Source: Clostridia bacterium (GTDB taxonomy: Bacteria; Bacillota; Clostridia; Lachnospirales; Lachnospiraceae). From it: 64,000 nucleotides of DNA. Made by a program: the position numbers and the translations under genes. Below, in pieces: positions 37,999 to 47,081 of the stretch (position 1 is the first letter of the stretch; each line of letters opens with the position of its first letter). The DNA lies in NCBI GenBank assembly GCA_910576205.1, contig CAJTHL010000005.1, positions 1 to 64,000 on the forward strand. The letters run 5' to 3'. A model generated the notes under the pieces. That model was not told the DNA's origin, did no database searches, and worked only from the letters and a program-made list of their open reading frames with translations.

Positions 37999-38015
37999 AT
38001 TATCTCTCCCTTGGC

Positions 38016-38879
38016 TCATTGCCCGCGGAAGTAATACAGAAATACATCTTCCAGATTAGGGGAAACCTTTACTGCGTCTGAAGCAGGCAGCATATCGCTT
38101 ACGATTCTTACTAAAAAGCGTTCCCCCTGCTGTTTCATATTGCTGACATAATATTGGCTTCCAAGTCTGGCTGCGTCTTCCCCGTTTACTGTCACCTCCC
38201 ACACTTTCCCATAGATATTCTGTTCTAATGTGTCGGTAGTTCCCTGGGTTATTAAAGAGCCTTCCTTTAAGATCATAATCTCCTTTGCGATACACTCCAC
38301 ATCGGAAACGATATGAGTGGCCAGTAAAATTGTCCTCCCCTGTGCGAATTTTGAGATCAGGTTGCGGAAGCGGATACGTTCACTGGGATCAAGCCCTGCT
38401 GTCGGCTCATCCAAAATAAGAATTTCAGGATCGCCCAGCATCGCCTGGACAATGCCGACCCTCTGCCGCATACCGCCGGAAAGAGCGCCAATCTTTTTAT
38501 CTTTAGCATCTGAAAGATTGACAATGTCCAGAAGCTCCAAAGCCCGTTTTTTTCCCTGTTCGTCAGGGATTCCTTTCAGCGCACACATATACAGCAAAAA
38601 ATCCATCACTGTAAAATCCCGGTAGAAGACAGGATATTGCGGCATATATCCGATTTTTGACAGGAAGTCCTTACCCAAAGTTCCTGCATCCTGTCCGTCA
38701 ATCAAAACCGTTCCGCTATCGCTTCCCAAAATACCCACAAAGATATTGATCAGTGTCGTCTTTCCCGCACCGTTAGCGCCCAAAAGCCCATAGACACCCT
38801 CCGTAAGTTCCGTGGTAAAATCCTTTAGGGCATACTTGCCCTTATACTGCTTTGAAACATTTCGCAATGATATTTTCAT
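38016..38879 (-). CDS. ABC transporter ATP-binding protein
   Basis: A 287-residue ATPase. Walker A is GANGAGKTTLINIF (about 34-47), the Q-loop is in GYMPQYPVFYRDF, the signature is LSGGMRQRVGIVQAM, and Walker B is ILILDEPTAGLDPSER followed by the H-loop ATHIVSDVE. It matches the drug/antimicrobial peptide (CcmA) class. The C-terminal part (EVTVNGEDAARLGSQYYVSN) is a regulatory extension. It is 6 bases downstream of the lipoprotein gene and overlaps the first permease. Confidence 0.94.
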   Translation of the reverse strand: MKISLRNVSKQYKGKYALKDFTTELTEGVYGLLGANGAGKTTLINIFVGILGSDSGTVLIDGQDAGTLGKDFLSKIGYMPQYPVFYRDFTVMDFLLYMCALKGIPDEQGKKRALELLDIVNLSDAKDKKIGALSGGMRQRVGIVQAMLGDPEILILDEPTAGLDPSERIRFRNLISKFAQGRTILLATHIVSDVECIAKEIMILKEGSLITQGTTDTLEQNIYGKVWEVTVNGEDAARLGSQYYVSNMKQQGERFLVRIVSDMLPASDAVKVSPNLEDVFLYYFRGQ

Positions 38880-38885
38880 TAGGAA

Positions 38886-40151
38886 TTACCCCACAAAGCC
38901 AAAGGTTGTTATCAAGGTGCTTACCTCGTCAATCCCCCGTCCAAGCACAACGATACAGGTGCCGGATTCATCTAAAATCAAAATCTGTGGAACACGCAGG
39001 AAATAGGTACTGTTGCTGTCCTGAACGGTTTCCGTATGGATACTTTTTCCCGATGCCGTATCATAAATGTTGATTGTAACACTGCTTTCCTCCAAAATAG
39101 CAGTAGCCACATATTTTCCCTGCCCGGAGCAGTAAACACCGTCTTTTCCCTCGCTGCGGCTTGAGAACGACATCATATTTTCTGTATTGGATATGGTATC
39201 AAACATCAGCAGGGTTCCATTATTTTCGTCAAAGCTCTGGGGCATAATAAGCAGGGTTCCACCCTTTTGCACTTCTTCCGTATCTACCTTGTAATCCCCC
39301 TTTTTGGTAATCGTGAGATTCGCGCTGTCAGTGGATACTGTACCATAAACACTGACCCCCTCCCCGCCAATGGAGGTATCTGTAGCCATGCCTACATAGA
39401 CTAAAGTGTTGTTCCCCGTAAAGGTAAGGCAGTCCATGGTTACAATCTGCATATTACCAGCCGTGCCTTCTTCGGAATAGTTCAAAATGGTACGAACCTT
39501 CCGGGAAGAAACATCATAAAGGTAAAGCCCCTGAAGTCCGCCGAAAGCAACCTGTTTTCCGTCCTGTGAAATAGCGATCCCTGTGATCTGCAAGGTAAAA
39601 TCGTCACTTAATAATCCGCTAAAGGAAATGGTATCCCGAATAGCAAAGTCCTTATTCAGTATGTATCCATTGATACCGTCGCTTTCTGATGCAGCAAATG
39701 AACCGTTGCTGTCTCCGCCGCCAGCCTTTCCCTGGCCCACAACAAAGTAGCCGTCTGTAAAGGTCTGTACACATAAATCCCCCATGGAAATATCCGCACT
39801 TGCGATCGTTTCGCCTTTCCCCGTATCGTAAAGATAAAGCTGATCCGCCGCAACGATAATCCGATTTCCATCGGCATAATAGCAGCCGCTGACCTTTCCT
39901 GAAAAAGCGGAATCCTTGAACCTACTGACCGCCATCAAATTTTTATCCGTACCGTTATCCTGCTGATCAATCACGTTCATTTCGCTGCTTTCATTTCCAG
40001 TATTTTCCGATGAATCATCTTCTACGGATTGGGGCTCCATGTTTATGGCTCCATTTTCAGAGCTGTTCCCATTCTCCTGTCTCTCCCCGCAGGCCGACAG
40101 ATGAAGCGCCAAAGCAAGCATAAGTATCATACACATCCATTTTGTTTTCAT
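38886..40151 (-). CDS. Lipoprotein with WD-like beta-propeller
   Basis: A 421-residue surface lipoprotein. The signal peptide (MKTKWMCMILMLALALHLSACG) ends in lipobox LSAC, split here at 20 residues for length: cysteine at residue 21. A Ser/Glu/Asn-rich linker is followed by repeated blades (GCYYADGNRIIVAADQLYLY, AISQDGKQVAFGGLQGLYLY, YVATAILEESSVTINIYDTA). It probably binds a ligand or partner for the ABC exporter encoded just downstream; this is inference from the context. It starts 3 bases after the previous gene. Confidence 0.82.
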   Translation of the reverse strand: MKTKWMCMILMLALALHLSACGERQENGNSSENGAINMEPQSVEDDSSENTGNESSEMNVIDQQDNGTDKNLMAVSRFKDSAFSGKVSGCYYADGNRIIVAADQLYLYDTGKGETIASADISMGDLCVQTFTDGYFVVGQGKAGGGDSNGSFAASESDGINGYILNKDFAIRDTISFSGLLSDDFTLQITGIAISQDGKQVAFGGLQGLYLYDVSSRKVRTILNYSEEGTAGNMQIVTMDCLTFTGNNTLVYVGMATDTSIGGEGVSVYGTVSTDSANLTITKKGDYKVDTEEVQKGGTLLIMPQSFDENNGTLLMFDTISNTENMMSFSSRSEGKDGVYCSGQGKYVATAILEESSVTINIYDTASGKSIHTETVQDSNSTYFLRVPQILILDESGTCIVVLGRGIDEVSTLITTFGFVG

Positions 40152-40153
40152 TT

Positions 40154-41191
40154 TTAGTCCTCCTTGTATAATAAAATTGAACCGGTTTTACTTGTAACTG
40201 AATTTCCGTCCGCTACGACGGCTGTCGCATAAAAAGTATTGAAGCCATCCAGCTTAGCGGTATCTATGGTTGCTTCAATGAGCCACACATTTCCTTTGCT
40301 TAATGTGACATCACAGGAAACCGCTCCCTCAAAAGATATAGGCTTATGATTTAAGAAAAATGATATGCCATATCTTGCGCCTGGCGTTCCACAAAGGGTG
40401 TAGCGCACGGTAAGCGTATCTTTCCCGGTAAGGTTGATATTGTCATACACCACCTCGCCGTCATAGACAAGCGTCCAATAGACACTGTTATCCAGGGTAT
40501 CCATCGTAACGCCATTCCATCCTGCTTTCACAAGCTCATTCTCAACAAAAGAGGAAGTGACTTTTTCCTCTGAAATGCTTACATCACGAAAAGCAGTTAC
40601 ACTTTCTCCATAAATGCTGTCACTTTCTGGAGCATCCTCATTAAAATGCAGTTTCAGCACTCTTTCAAAGCTCTGATGATACCAGCCATAGCTTGAGGTT
40701 TCTTTCATATCAGGCTGGAAATCGGGCCTGGTGACGCTCACGACCGTCATATTCAAGGTATCGCCTTTTTTCCCTGTGTCCGGTGTGAACACAAAGGAAA
40801 ATTTCTCTTCGTGCTTTTCTGATGTCCGGAAGCAGTGGAGATACTCATATTCCGCCCCCGTGTCGTTCACCTTGTAGGCTTGCGGCTTTCCGTCCAAAAA
40901 AAGCAGGAAGCCAATGCTGTCCAATTTCCCCTCTGATGAAAACTGATAGTCCAGGACAAATTCTCCGCCATTATACTCATAAGGCAAAACACTCTGGTCA
41001 TCCGCTCTGGCGGGATCCGCTTCCCCATGGCTGAGAAACCCTAAATCTCCGTCCTCCTGCGCCCCGGCGAATGGGTCTTCTTCTACATTTTGCGGCGGAG
41101 CATTCTCGTCCGCAATGTTATAATTTCCGCAGGCCGCCACAGCAAAGAGCAAAACAAAAATCATAGCTAATGATAAGAATCCCTTTCGCAT
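40154..41191 (-). CDS. Lipoprotein of unknown function, first gene of the ABC operon
   Basis: A 345-residue lipoprotein: signal peptide FLSLAMIFVLLFAVAACG with lipobox AAC, an acidic linker, and two beta-sandwich-like domains (NGGEFVLDYQFSSEGKLDSI, GISFFLNHKPISFEGAVSCD). It is the first gene after the promoter with TTGAC direct repeats at 41224-41255. Its function is unknown. Together with the second lipoprotein it may give the exporter its outer-face specificity. Confidence 0.8.
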   Translation of the reverse strand: MRKGFLSLAMIFVLLFAVAACGNYNIADENAPPQNVEEDPFAGAQEDGDLGFLSHGEADPARADDQSVLPYEYNGGEFVLDYQFSSEGKLDSIGFLLFLDGKPQAYKVNDTGAEYEYLHCFRTSEKHEEKFSFVFTPDTGKKGDTLNMTVVSVTRPDFQPDMKETSSYGWYHQSFERVLKLHFNEDAPESDSIYGESVTAFRDVSISEEKVTSSFVENELVKAGWNGVTMDTLDNSVYWTLVYDGEVVYDNINLTGKDTLTVRYTLCGTPGARYGISFFLNHKPISFEGAVSCDVTLSKGNVWLIEATIDTAKLDGFNTFYATAVVADGNSVTSKTGSILLYKED

Positions 41192-41223
41192 CGTCTATAC
41201 TCCTTGTTTTAGATTCGACTTTC

Positions 41224-41255
41224 ATTATAAAAACCAAAAGTCAAAATGTGGTCAA
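41224..41255 (-). promoter_or_regulatory. Promoter with TTGAC direct repeats for the lipoprotein-ABC operon
   Basis: On the minus strand TTGAC (41255-41251) and TTGAC (41244-41240) are 11 bases apart and TATAAT follows (41229-41224). The distance from TTGACC to the -10 box is 20 bases. The same layout occurs upstream of the response regulator gene (44714-44745). This is the usual geometry of an OmpR-type regulator site. Confidence 0.75.
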
Positions 41256-41439
41256 GGAATAGAAAAAAATTTGCGGTATTATCCCTTTTCAGCCAACTAC
41301 ATTTGTGTAAGCTTATAATGGCATTGCTAAATCAAGCTCCTTACTTGACAACAACTATCAATCGTGCTATTTTTTTGACTTGCAAATATATATTGCGAAT
41401 ATTCGTAAACACAATTCGCAATAAAGGGGAAATGAAACT

Positions 41440-41766
41440 ATGCCAGTTATATCTATCGGTACTTTTTATACGCTCTACCCGACAAAAGAAGATTTATTCC
41501 TTGAAACAATCACAGACATACAAAGGAGGTTGACAGAAAAAATTATCGACATAAACAGGAACAGCCGGACGATAGAGGGATTTGCACAGTCTATGAAAAG
41601 GCTTTTCCGGGATTGCGACAGCAAGCCATTCCTCTACAATGTCAATACGCCGGATTTTCAGTCTTTTGTGACAAAGCTGCCGGAAGAAACGCTTTCCGTC
41701 ACTTGTGATTATTTCGCTGTTTTTGATTTTATGGTGAATAGCCTTGTGGCAGATATTTTTGAGTAA
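41440..41766 (+). pseudogene. TetR-type regulator remnant lacking the start of its HTH
   Basis: A 108-residue frame starts within what should be the recognition helix: ISIGTFYTLYPTKEDLFLET matches the GTFYxxYxxKEDLF block of TetR proteins, and the ligand domain (RLTEKIIDINRNSRTIEGFA, KRLFRDCDSKPFLYNV) follows. The first HTH helices are absent. Upstream DNA is AT-rich without a matching frame. The remnant is unlikely to bind DNA. Confidence 0.6.
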
Positions 41767-42354
41767 AGGAGATTTTTCCGATAGAGAATCTGAGTACAAA
41801 ACGGTAGTAATTGACAGCAAGGAAACAGAACATTCCGAAAAGTCGCTGTCTGCACAGAAAACAACTCTGATATTTAAAAAGCGGCTATGCCCCGAAAAGG
41901 GGGCGCGCGAATGACAAATGCGGTTGAAGTCCAGCCTTTTAACTGCAAGCAGCAATATATCCACGCTTCCGTGATTTGCCCCAGTCCAGTTAGATACGGT
42001 TACGTTAGCGGCAATGCTTGTAAGGGCTACTCTGATTGTATGGGAAGCGGTACTGATTTCCGTATTTGTGATTGAAGAATACAGAGACAGGACAACTGCC
42101 TGATAAATTTAAAATTACAGCAACAGTTTATCCACCTGCCAGATTATTTCTTGCTCAGATATATCATATGGCATTGGGTCAATATCTCCGAAACAGTAAT
42201 TTGAAGCGTCAGAACGATTGTCAGTCCACTCTAATACCCAAAAGTCTGTTAATGTGAACACTTTGAAAAATTCTCCATTCATTGTCCAGCAAATACCTGA
42301 CGGATATAATTCTAATTGTTCCGCTCTGTTTATGCTTGTCTGTCAGATCGGAAT
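41767..42354. other. Stretch without a supported gene
   Basis: Several short frames occur but none shows a ribosome site together with a recognisable product. The plus-strand frame near 41887-42075 (CPSPVRYGYVSGNACKG) may be decayed coding sequence. This looks like scar DNA between the ABC locus and the regulatory genes. Confidence 0.4.
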
Positions 42355-42681
42355 TTATACCACAGAAATCAAATCATCATCAAAGTATCGTTTGCTTCTT
42401 GTTTTCTCATTGACGCTAATGGTGTAAAAATAGCAATTACGTTTGAAATGCCAGTAAATCCCTACAATCACACCTGTCATATCAGGATGGTTGCAAGGCG
42501 AAACCCTTTCCCCATAAACAAACCGGGGAGGTGCAGGCAACTCCATAATTTCTTTTATGTCCAGCTCATAATTAGCTTTAGGCAATATAACTAAGGCTTT
42601 ACTATTGTCTATCTTGTATTGAACAACTGCGTAGAATAGTCCATCTTCAAAAGCTTTACTGTCGAGATATAGTCCCCACAT
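42355..42681 (-). CDS. Unknown 108-residue protein
   Basis: Starts at ATG 42681 with GCGGAGG upstream, reading MWGLYLDSKAFEDGLFYAVV and ending YFDDDLISVV. FVYGERVSPCNHPDMTGVIV and GIYWHFKRNCYFYTISVNEK suggest a small SH3- or Tudor-like beta-barrel. No family is recognised with confidence. It is 65 bases downstream of the histidine kinase gene in the same direction and may belong to that transcript. Confidence 0.55.
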   Translation of the reverse strand: MWGLYLDSKAFEDGLFYAVVQYKIDNSKALVILPKANYELDIKEIMELPAPPRFVYGERVSPCNHPDMTGVIVGIYWHFKRNCYFYTISVNEKTRSKRYFDDDLISVV

Positions 42682-42749
42682 AAAAGAAACCTCCGCTTGC
42701 CTCTTTGTCAATCACTTTTTTGCTCCAGACCTTTTAATAAATAAAAATA

Positions 42750-44021
42750 TCAACCCATTTTGTGGACTGCAAGTTTAATTGTTACACAAGCTCCACTGGG
42801 AGCAATATTTGAAAGTTCTAAACTTCCGCCGTGTTTCTGGCTAAGGACACGGCTTGTAGCCAATCCCAGGCCCATATGCTCTCCCGTTTTATCCTCAGAA
42901 TAAAGAAAGGTGTTCTTTTTACGAAGCATTGCCCTTGAAAAGCCTTTGCCATCGTCTGATATAGTTATCATAAGCATATCATCGGTAAGAGAGTAACCAA
43001 AATTCACCTTGCTTTTGGCATATCGAATGGCATTAGAAAAGATATTCTCGACAATACGGTAAAATATCTGCTCGTCTAATTTCACCTGACATTCGGATAT
43101 GGTGGAATGGTATGCAATCTCCAGGCTATGCTGTTTGGCAAAAAACGAAAGACTTTCCGTAGCCCTTCTTAAAAAATCCGGTAATTGAACTACGGAATAT
43201 TTTGTTTCCGTTTCTTCAATCGCATTTAGGTCACGGATATAATCTGTATACTGTTCAAGCCGTTTTGCCGTTACCGCAAGGTTAGACAGTGTATGCCTCA
43301 ATTCTCCGTCATTTAGATTTCCATCTGCCAGGCACTGCTGCATATATTCCACATATCCCTCGACAATCGCAATGGGATTTCTGAGGTCATGTGCCACTGA
43401 TGCCTGCAGGATTCTGCGCTGCTCAATCATGTTCCATAGCTGACGGTTGTTATCATAGAGCGCCTGCCGCATTTCTTCAAAAGCGGTGCAGAGCCTTCCT
43501 AATTCATCATTCCTGCTATAATCAACCATAAAATCAAGATCTTGCTCCCGGATATGTTTTGTTGCATCGGCAAGAACCTGAATGGGCGGTGACAGTTCTT
43601 TCCAGTAAAACCACCATGCGCACAGCATGATACCTATAATGGAATAGACAAAAGGAAGCAACACCATAGAAATGCCTGCCACTCTGTATACAAACTTTTG
43701 CTTTGGGCGAAGCGTTGAGAAACCGGTCTCGATTTTCTCTATTATGAATTCCGTATTCTCCAGAGTTACATCCACTCCGGTAGGAACGATCATACTCACC
43801 TGGGCAGGTTCATCAAGGATAACCCTCTGCCCTACCTCTAATACCCTCCCATCCGCTGTAACCGTCTGGGTATTCAGCCAGACTTCCTGAGAATCGGGAA
43901 GTATCACTTTCTGTATACGGTAGCATCCGTAAATCGTTAGGACAGATGCCGCAAAAACAAGAAACATTGCAGTAGCCACCGCATAAATAAAAGCTCTTTT
44001 CATTGAGCCGGTTTTTCTCAT
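42750..44021 (-). CDS. Sensor histidine kinase
   Basis: A kinase of about 423 residues starting at ATG 44021, overlapping the regulator stop by 4 bases. It has TM1 (about 9-31), a 90-residue extracellular domain (LPDSQEVWLNTQTVTADGRV, DEPAQVSMIVPTGVDV), TM2 (about 118-142), a HAMP region, the phosphoacceptor site SVAHDLRNPIAIVEGYVEYM, and the ATPase domain with ENIFSNAIRYAKSKV (N box), ISDDGKGFSRAML (G1) and GLGLATSRVLSQKHGG (G2). It resembles VanS/BceS-like kinases. The signal is unknown, but the target is probably the ABC operon. Confidence 0.93.
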   Translation of the reverse strand: MRKTGSMKRAFIYAVATAMFLVFAASVLTIYGCYRIQKVILPDSQEVWLNTQTVTADGRVLEVGQRVILDEPAQVSMIVPTGVDVTLENTEFIIEKIETGFSTLRPKQKFVYRVAGISMVLLPFVYSIIGIMLCAWWFYWKELSPPIQVLADATKHIREQDLDFMVDYSRNDELGRLCTAFEEMRQALYDNNRQLWNMIEQRRILQASVAHDLRNPIAIVEGYVEYMQQCLADGNLNDGELRHTLSNLAVTAKRLEQYTDYIRDLNAIEETETKYSVVQLPDFLRRATESLSFFAKQHSLEIAYHSTISECQVKLDEQIFYRIVENIFSNAIRYAKSKVNFGYSLTDDMLMITISDDGKGFSRAMLRKKNTFLYSEDKTGEHMGLGLATSRVLSQKHGGSLELSNIAPSGACVTIKLAVHKMG

Positions 44022-44692
44022 TTTCTCCATCTGTAACCCATCCCCCAAACTGTTTCGATATATTCCCTGCCCGTAACTTCCTTCAGTTTATTCCTGATCT
44101 TTCGGATATGCTCTTTTATGACTCCGCTATCTCCTTCGGCATTCAGGCCCCATACGGCTTCATAGATCCGTTCCCTGTCGAATATCTGATTTGCGTTACG
44201 CATTAGAAACTCCACAATATCAAACTCACGGTTTGACAGGTTCAGTGGCTTTTCCCCATAAAAAATTGTACGTTCCGCAAGATTTACGATCAAGCCCTGG
44301 GAAGAAACGATTTTAGGCGTACACTTGCTTCGTTCATCCCTTCGCAGGTGAGCCGCCACTCTTGCAGTCAACTCTTTCAGGCTGAACGGCTTGGTTATGT
44401 AATCATCACCACCAGCCTGCAAGCCGTTTATTTTGTCCTGTTCCGTAATCCGGGCTGTCAAAAACAAAATGGGGCAGACGACATTCTGGCGGATCATTTT
44501 ACATAACTCCAGTCCATCTATTTCCGGCATATTGATGTCAAGCAGAATCAAATCCGGATAGACATTCAGCATGGATATTGTCTGCTCCGCATTTTCCGCT
44601 ACAAAAGCCTCATATCCACACTTTTGTAAGTGACTTGACAATAACTCTGTCAGCATTTTTTCATCATCAACAATGAGTATTTTGTATGCCAT
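44018..44692 (-). CDS. OmpR-family response regulator
   Basis: A 224-residue regulator. The receiver domain has KILIVDDEKML, the phosphoacceptor aspartate in DLILLDINMPEIDGLE and ITKPFSLKELTARV; the winged helix has LNLSNREFDIVEFLMRNANQ, RERIYEAVWGLNAEGDSG and VIKEHIRKIRNKLKEVTGRE, ending VWGMGYRW. It is co-transcribed with the kinase. The paired TTGAC repeats occur in its own promoter and in the ABC operon promoter, so it probably activates both. Confidence 0.95.
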   Translation of the reverse strand: MAYKILIVDDEKMLTELLSSHLQKCGYEAFVAENAEQTISMLNVYPDLILLDINMPEIDGLELCKMIRQNVVCPILFLTARITEQDKINGLQAGGDDYITKPFSLKELTARVAAHLRRDERSKCTPKIVSSQGLIVNLAERTIFYGEKPLNLSNREFDIVEFLMRNANQIFDRERIYEAVWGLNAEGDSGVIKEHIRKIRNKLKEVTGREYIETVWGMGYRWRK

Positions 44693-44713
44693 AGTAACCT
44701 CCTCTCCCAGAAT

Positions 44714-44745
44714 ATGATACGATCAAAAAGTCAAAAAGTGGTCAA
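44714..44745 (-). promoter_or_regulatory. Promoter with TTGAC direct repeats for the two-component operon
   Basis: TTGAC (44745-44741) and TTGAC (44734-44730), 11 bases apart, then TATCAT (44719-44714), 20 bases after TTGACC. It shares AAAAGTCAAAAWGTGGTCAA with 41236-41255. The repeats overlap the last codons of the FMN-binding gene. Confidence 0.75.
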
Positions 44746-45147
44746 TTTCCTGCTTTTCAGAGCGTTTTCAACCGCTTTTTTTATGACAGTGCTTGAATTT
44801 GTCGCGCCTGATATTGCGTCTACATCTATTTTCTGTTCAGCAACTATACTGTCAGCGATAACTTCTGCGGTCTTTCCACGTTCATGCCTATGCTCCAGAA
44901 TGTTAATATTTGTGATTTCTCCATTTTGCACAGTAACTTCCACTTTGGCATATATAAAATTCACGTCATATTCACCAGCATAAACTCCGTCAGGAATATC
45001 AGAAATATTTATATCTTCAAAGGTGGTTTCCCTTACTGCCTGTCTATAGTCCGCAACACTTTTAAGGTAGAGGATTCCCAAAACGAAACCGACAAGCAAA
45101 AGGAACATGATAACAAATAATACTGTTTTCTTTTTCGATATTCTCAC
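44731..45147 (-). CDS. FMN-binding domain membrane protein
   Basis: A 138-residue protein starting at GTG 45147 behind GGAGAGTGATGAA. One TM helix (TVLFVIMFLLLVGFVLGILY) anchors an extracellular FMN-binding domain: IPDGVYAGEYDVNFIYAKVE, NGEITNINILEHRHERG and DAISGATNSSTVIKKAVENA. The SGAT-S segment is the site where ApbE-type enzymes attach FMN to a threonine. It could take part in extracellular electron transfer. It lies 4 bases from the TetR stop, forming a regulator-enzyme pair. Confidence 0.88.
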   Translation of the reverse strand: MRISKKKTVLFVIMFLLLVGFVLGILYLKSVADYRQAVRETTFEDINISDIPDGVYAGEYDVNFIYAKVEVTVQNGEITNINILEHRHERGKTAEVIADSIVAEQKIDVDAISGATNSSTVIKKAVENALKSRKLTTF

Positions 45148-45151
45148 TTCA

Positions 45152-45787
45152 TCACTCTCCACTATCTGCAATAGAACAATACAACATATGAAAACCATGC
45201 TCTAAAAACTGGACTTTTGATAATCCCATTGCTTTTTTAATATATTCTTCTTTATTTTCTGCAAGCTGAATAAGCCCGGACAACATACCCCAGAAAATAA
45301 AAATAGCAGGCATGATTTTCAGATCGCTGTGTAAATCGCCTTTATCTATGCCGGATATTAAAAATTCCTTTATCTTTTCGTTTATTTCTTCCCCTATTTG
45401 ATAAGTTTCTTTTTCCTCTGGAAGATAATTGTGGCTCTCAAAATCAATATTGATTTTATCCAATACCATTTTGAAGTAAAACGGAAATTCTTCCTGATAC
45501 TGAACCAATCCACGACAAATGAAATTGTATTGTTCTTTTGTGGTTTGCTGCTCCAATGCAGAAGCGATGTAATGATAAAGCTTTTTCATGCTGTCCAGCA
45601 CTAAGATACCAACAATTTCCTCTTTGTTCTCATAATACACATATAAAGTCGCTTTACTGTATCCGGCTGCTTTGGCTATATCGTCCATAGAGGTTGCCGC
45701 TATGCCTCTCTCCATGAACAATACTGACGCAGCGGAAGCAATTTTTTCCCGGTGTACACTTTTCGTCTCTTTTTTTCTCCGTGCCAT
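45152..45787 (-). CDS. TetR/AcrR-family regulator
   Basis: A 211-residue regulator. The HTH is IASAASVLFMERGIAATSMD plus DIAKAAGYSKATLYVYYENK; the ligand domain includes YQEEFPFYFKMVLDKINID and FIFWGMLSGLIQLAENKEEY, common in efflux and redox regulators. The ATG at 45787 has AAGGAGG upstream. A perfect 12-bp inverted repeat lies directly upstream (45799-45827) and is its likely operator. It controls itself and the FMN-binding gene. Confidence 0.92.
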   Translation of the reverse strand: MARRKKETKSVHREKIASAASVLFMERGIAATSMDDIAKAAGYSKATLYVYYENKEEIVGILVLDSMKKLYHYIASALEQQTTKEQYNFICRGLVQYQEEFPFYFKMVLDKINIDFESHNYLPEEKETYQIGEEINEKIKEFLISGIDKGDLHSDLKIMPAIFIFWGMLSGLIQLAENKEEYIKKAMGLSKVQFLEHGFHMLYCSIADSGE

Positions 45788-45798
45788 TGTCTGCCTCC

Positions 45799-45827
45799 TT
45801 ATAATTAAACCTATAGTTTAATTATAA
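45799..45827. promoter_or_regulatory. Perfect inverted repeat, likely TetR operator
   Basis: TTATAATTAAAC and GTTTAATTATAA are perfect 12-bp arms around CTATA, between the TetR start codon and upstream DNA. Confidence 0.8.
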
Positions 45828-45957
45828 GAATTTTAAAGAATACTGTCAACTCTTACCTCCAAAATAATCTGGAAAATATTTGCCTGAATGAGATATCTCC
45901 ACTTCATGTTGCTTCAATATTTTTAGATTAAGTTTTTACCATACTCCGCTTTTCCTA

Positions 45958-46278
45958 TCAAAAGACCTCATCCTCCGGCTCAAAATATTCCAACAGGGAA
46001 AAACACATTTCTTCTGGACGATCTGACAGATAATTCTCATAGCTGCAAATATCCTGCTCTGTATGGTTTGTGTATTCCACCTGCACCCGCAATGACGGAT
46101 TTCCCTCCGGTTCCTTTGTGGGCTGTACTTCCGGTCCATTCTTCAAATCTTCCATGAAAAAATCTTCTTCCCCATCAAAAAACGGGTCATAATCCCCCTC
46201 ATCAAGACGCGGGGAATAGTCTTGCTCCCACATAAAAATTTCCAATGTATGCACGATATACCGCAACAGCTTTGTCAT
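45958..46278 (-). CDS. Unknown acidic protein adjacent to the IS66 remnant
   Basis: A 106-residue frame starts at ATG 46278 with GGAGGG upstream: MTKLLRYIVHTLEIFMWEQD, then an acidic segment (DEGDYDPFFDGEEDFFMEDL), and a tail SYENYLSDRPEEMCFSLLEYF. It directly follows the tail of the IS66 accessory frame, so it may be an accessory gene of that element. No family was recognised. 45828-45957 is AT-rich without a visible gene. Confidence 0.45.
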   Translation of the reverse strand: MTKLLRYIVHTLEIFMWEQDYSPRLDEGDYDPFFDGEEDFFMEDLKNGPEVQPTKEPEGNPSLRVQVEYTNHTEQDICSYENYLSDRPEEMCFSLLEYFEPEDEVF

Positions 46279-46814
46279 CTGACCGCCCTCCAACGTGACA
46301 GACTACTCCTCGCCCTCTGCTTGAAATTGGAGCAAAAGCTTATGAAAAACGAAAAGCCCTTTATGGCCTTATGTTTCACTCCGACCGGGGAACCCAATTC
46401 CTTTTCGGAGACCGGTATAGCCGGTACAGATATAGATCCGTTTAAAGCCGGAAGCGTCATTAAGCATGGCGGATCACTCCCAGCACTTGTGAAAGCAGTG
46501 GCATGGGTGTATCCTAATTGATTCCTACAGAGACCCCATTCACAGACAGGACTATCTGAGGAAAAAAAGGGACTGCCTGACAGGCTGTCCGCAAGGCCGG
46601 TCTCTGCTTTTAAGGTATCTGCTTGTATCCCCACAAAGCCGGCCTGGCTGAGGACGGCTTCTTTGACTTTACGCTGCCAGTAATAATAAGCATTCCGCAA
46701 AAGACTGTGCTGTTCGCAGTAGTCATCAACTTTCAATCCGCTGGATCGGCAGTCCTAAATAATGGAAGCCCATTGTTTGGTACGGATTTGTATTGTAGCA
46801 AGTTTTGTATCCAT
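46275..46814 (-). pseudogene. IS66-family tnpA/tnpB remnants
   Basis: tnpA starts at ATG 46814 with AAGGAGG upstream (MDTKLATIQIRTKQWASII) but meets an in-frame TAG at codon 20, after which the frame continues as DDYCEQHSLLRNAYYYWQRK and AVLSQAGFVGIQADTLK. tnpB starts at about 46471 with MLNDASGFKRIYICTGYTGL but is cut after RKGIGFPGRS. The TnpC transposase is absent here. The copy is dead. Confidence 0.8.
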
Positions 46815-47081
46815 ATCGAATCCTCCTTGTATTTGTGATAAAAAGTTGGTTGCAAACTTTTTACACTTTACAAACATTATCTCATAAAGAAAGATAATTG
46901 GAAGTTGACGAGTTATTTACCATGTACGTTTTGTCAGCATTGAATCAACCGCTATACCAAGTTGATGTTCACTTGTTCCCGGAACCGCAGCCCACTCTTT
47001 TGCTGTCTTTTCAGCTCTTTGCATCTGCCATATGGTTATTTCTCCTTTTCCTCCATAAAAGCAGGAAACAGATAAGTTTCC
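46815..47081. other. Stretch without a supported gene
   Basis: AT-rich DNA upstream of the IS66 remnant. It may hold the IS66 left end, but I could not identify terminal repeats. Confidence 0.3.

Noticed and set aside
41887..42075. 62-codon plus-strand frame
   Set aside because: No ribosome site or recognisable domain; probably decayed coding DNA.
35333..44692. A vancomycin-type resistance cluster
   Set aside because: The two-component pair resembles VanRS, but no D-Ala-D-Lac ligase, dehydrogenase or dipeptidase gene is present; the neighbours are ABC-2 permeases and lipoproteins.
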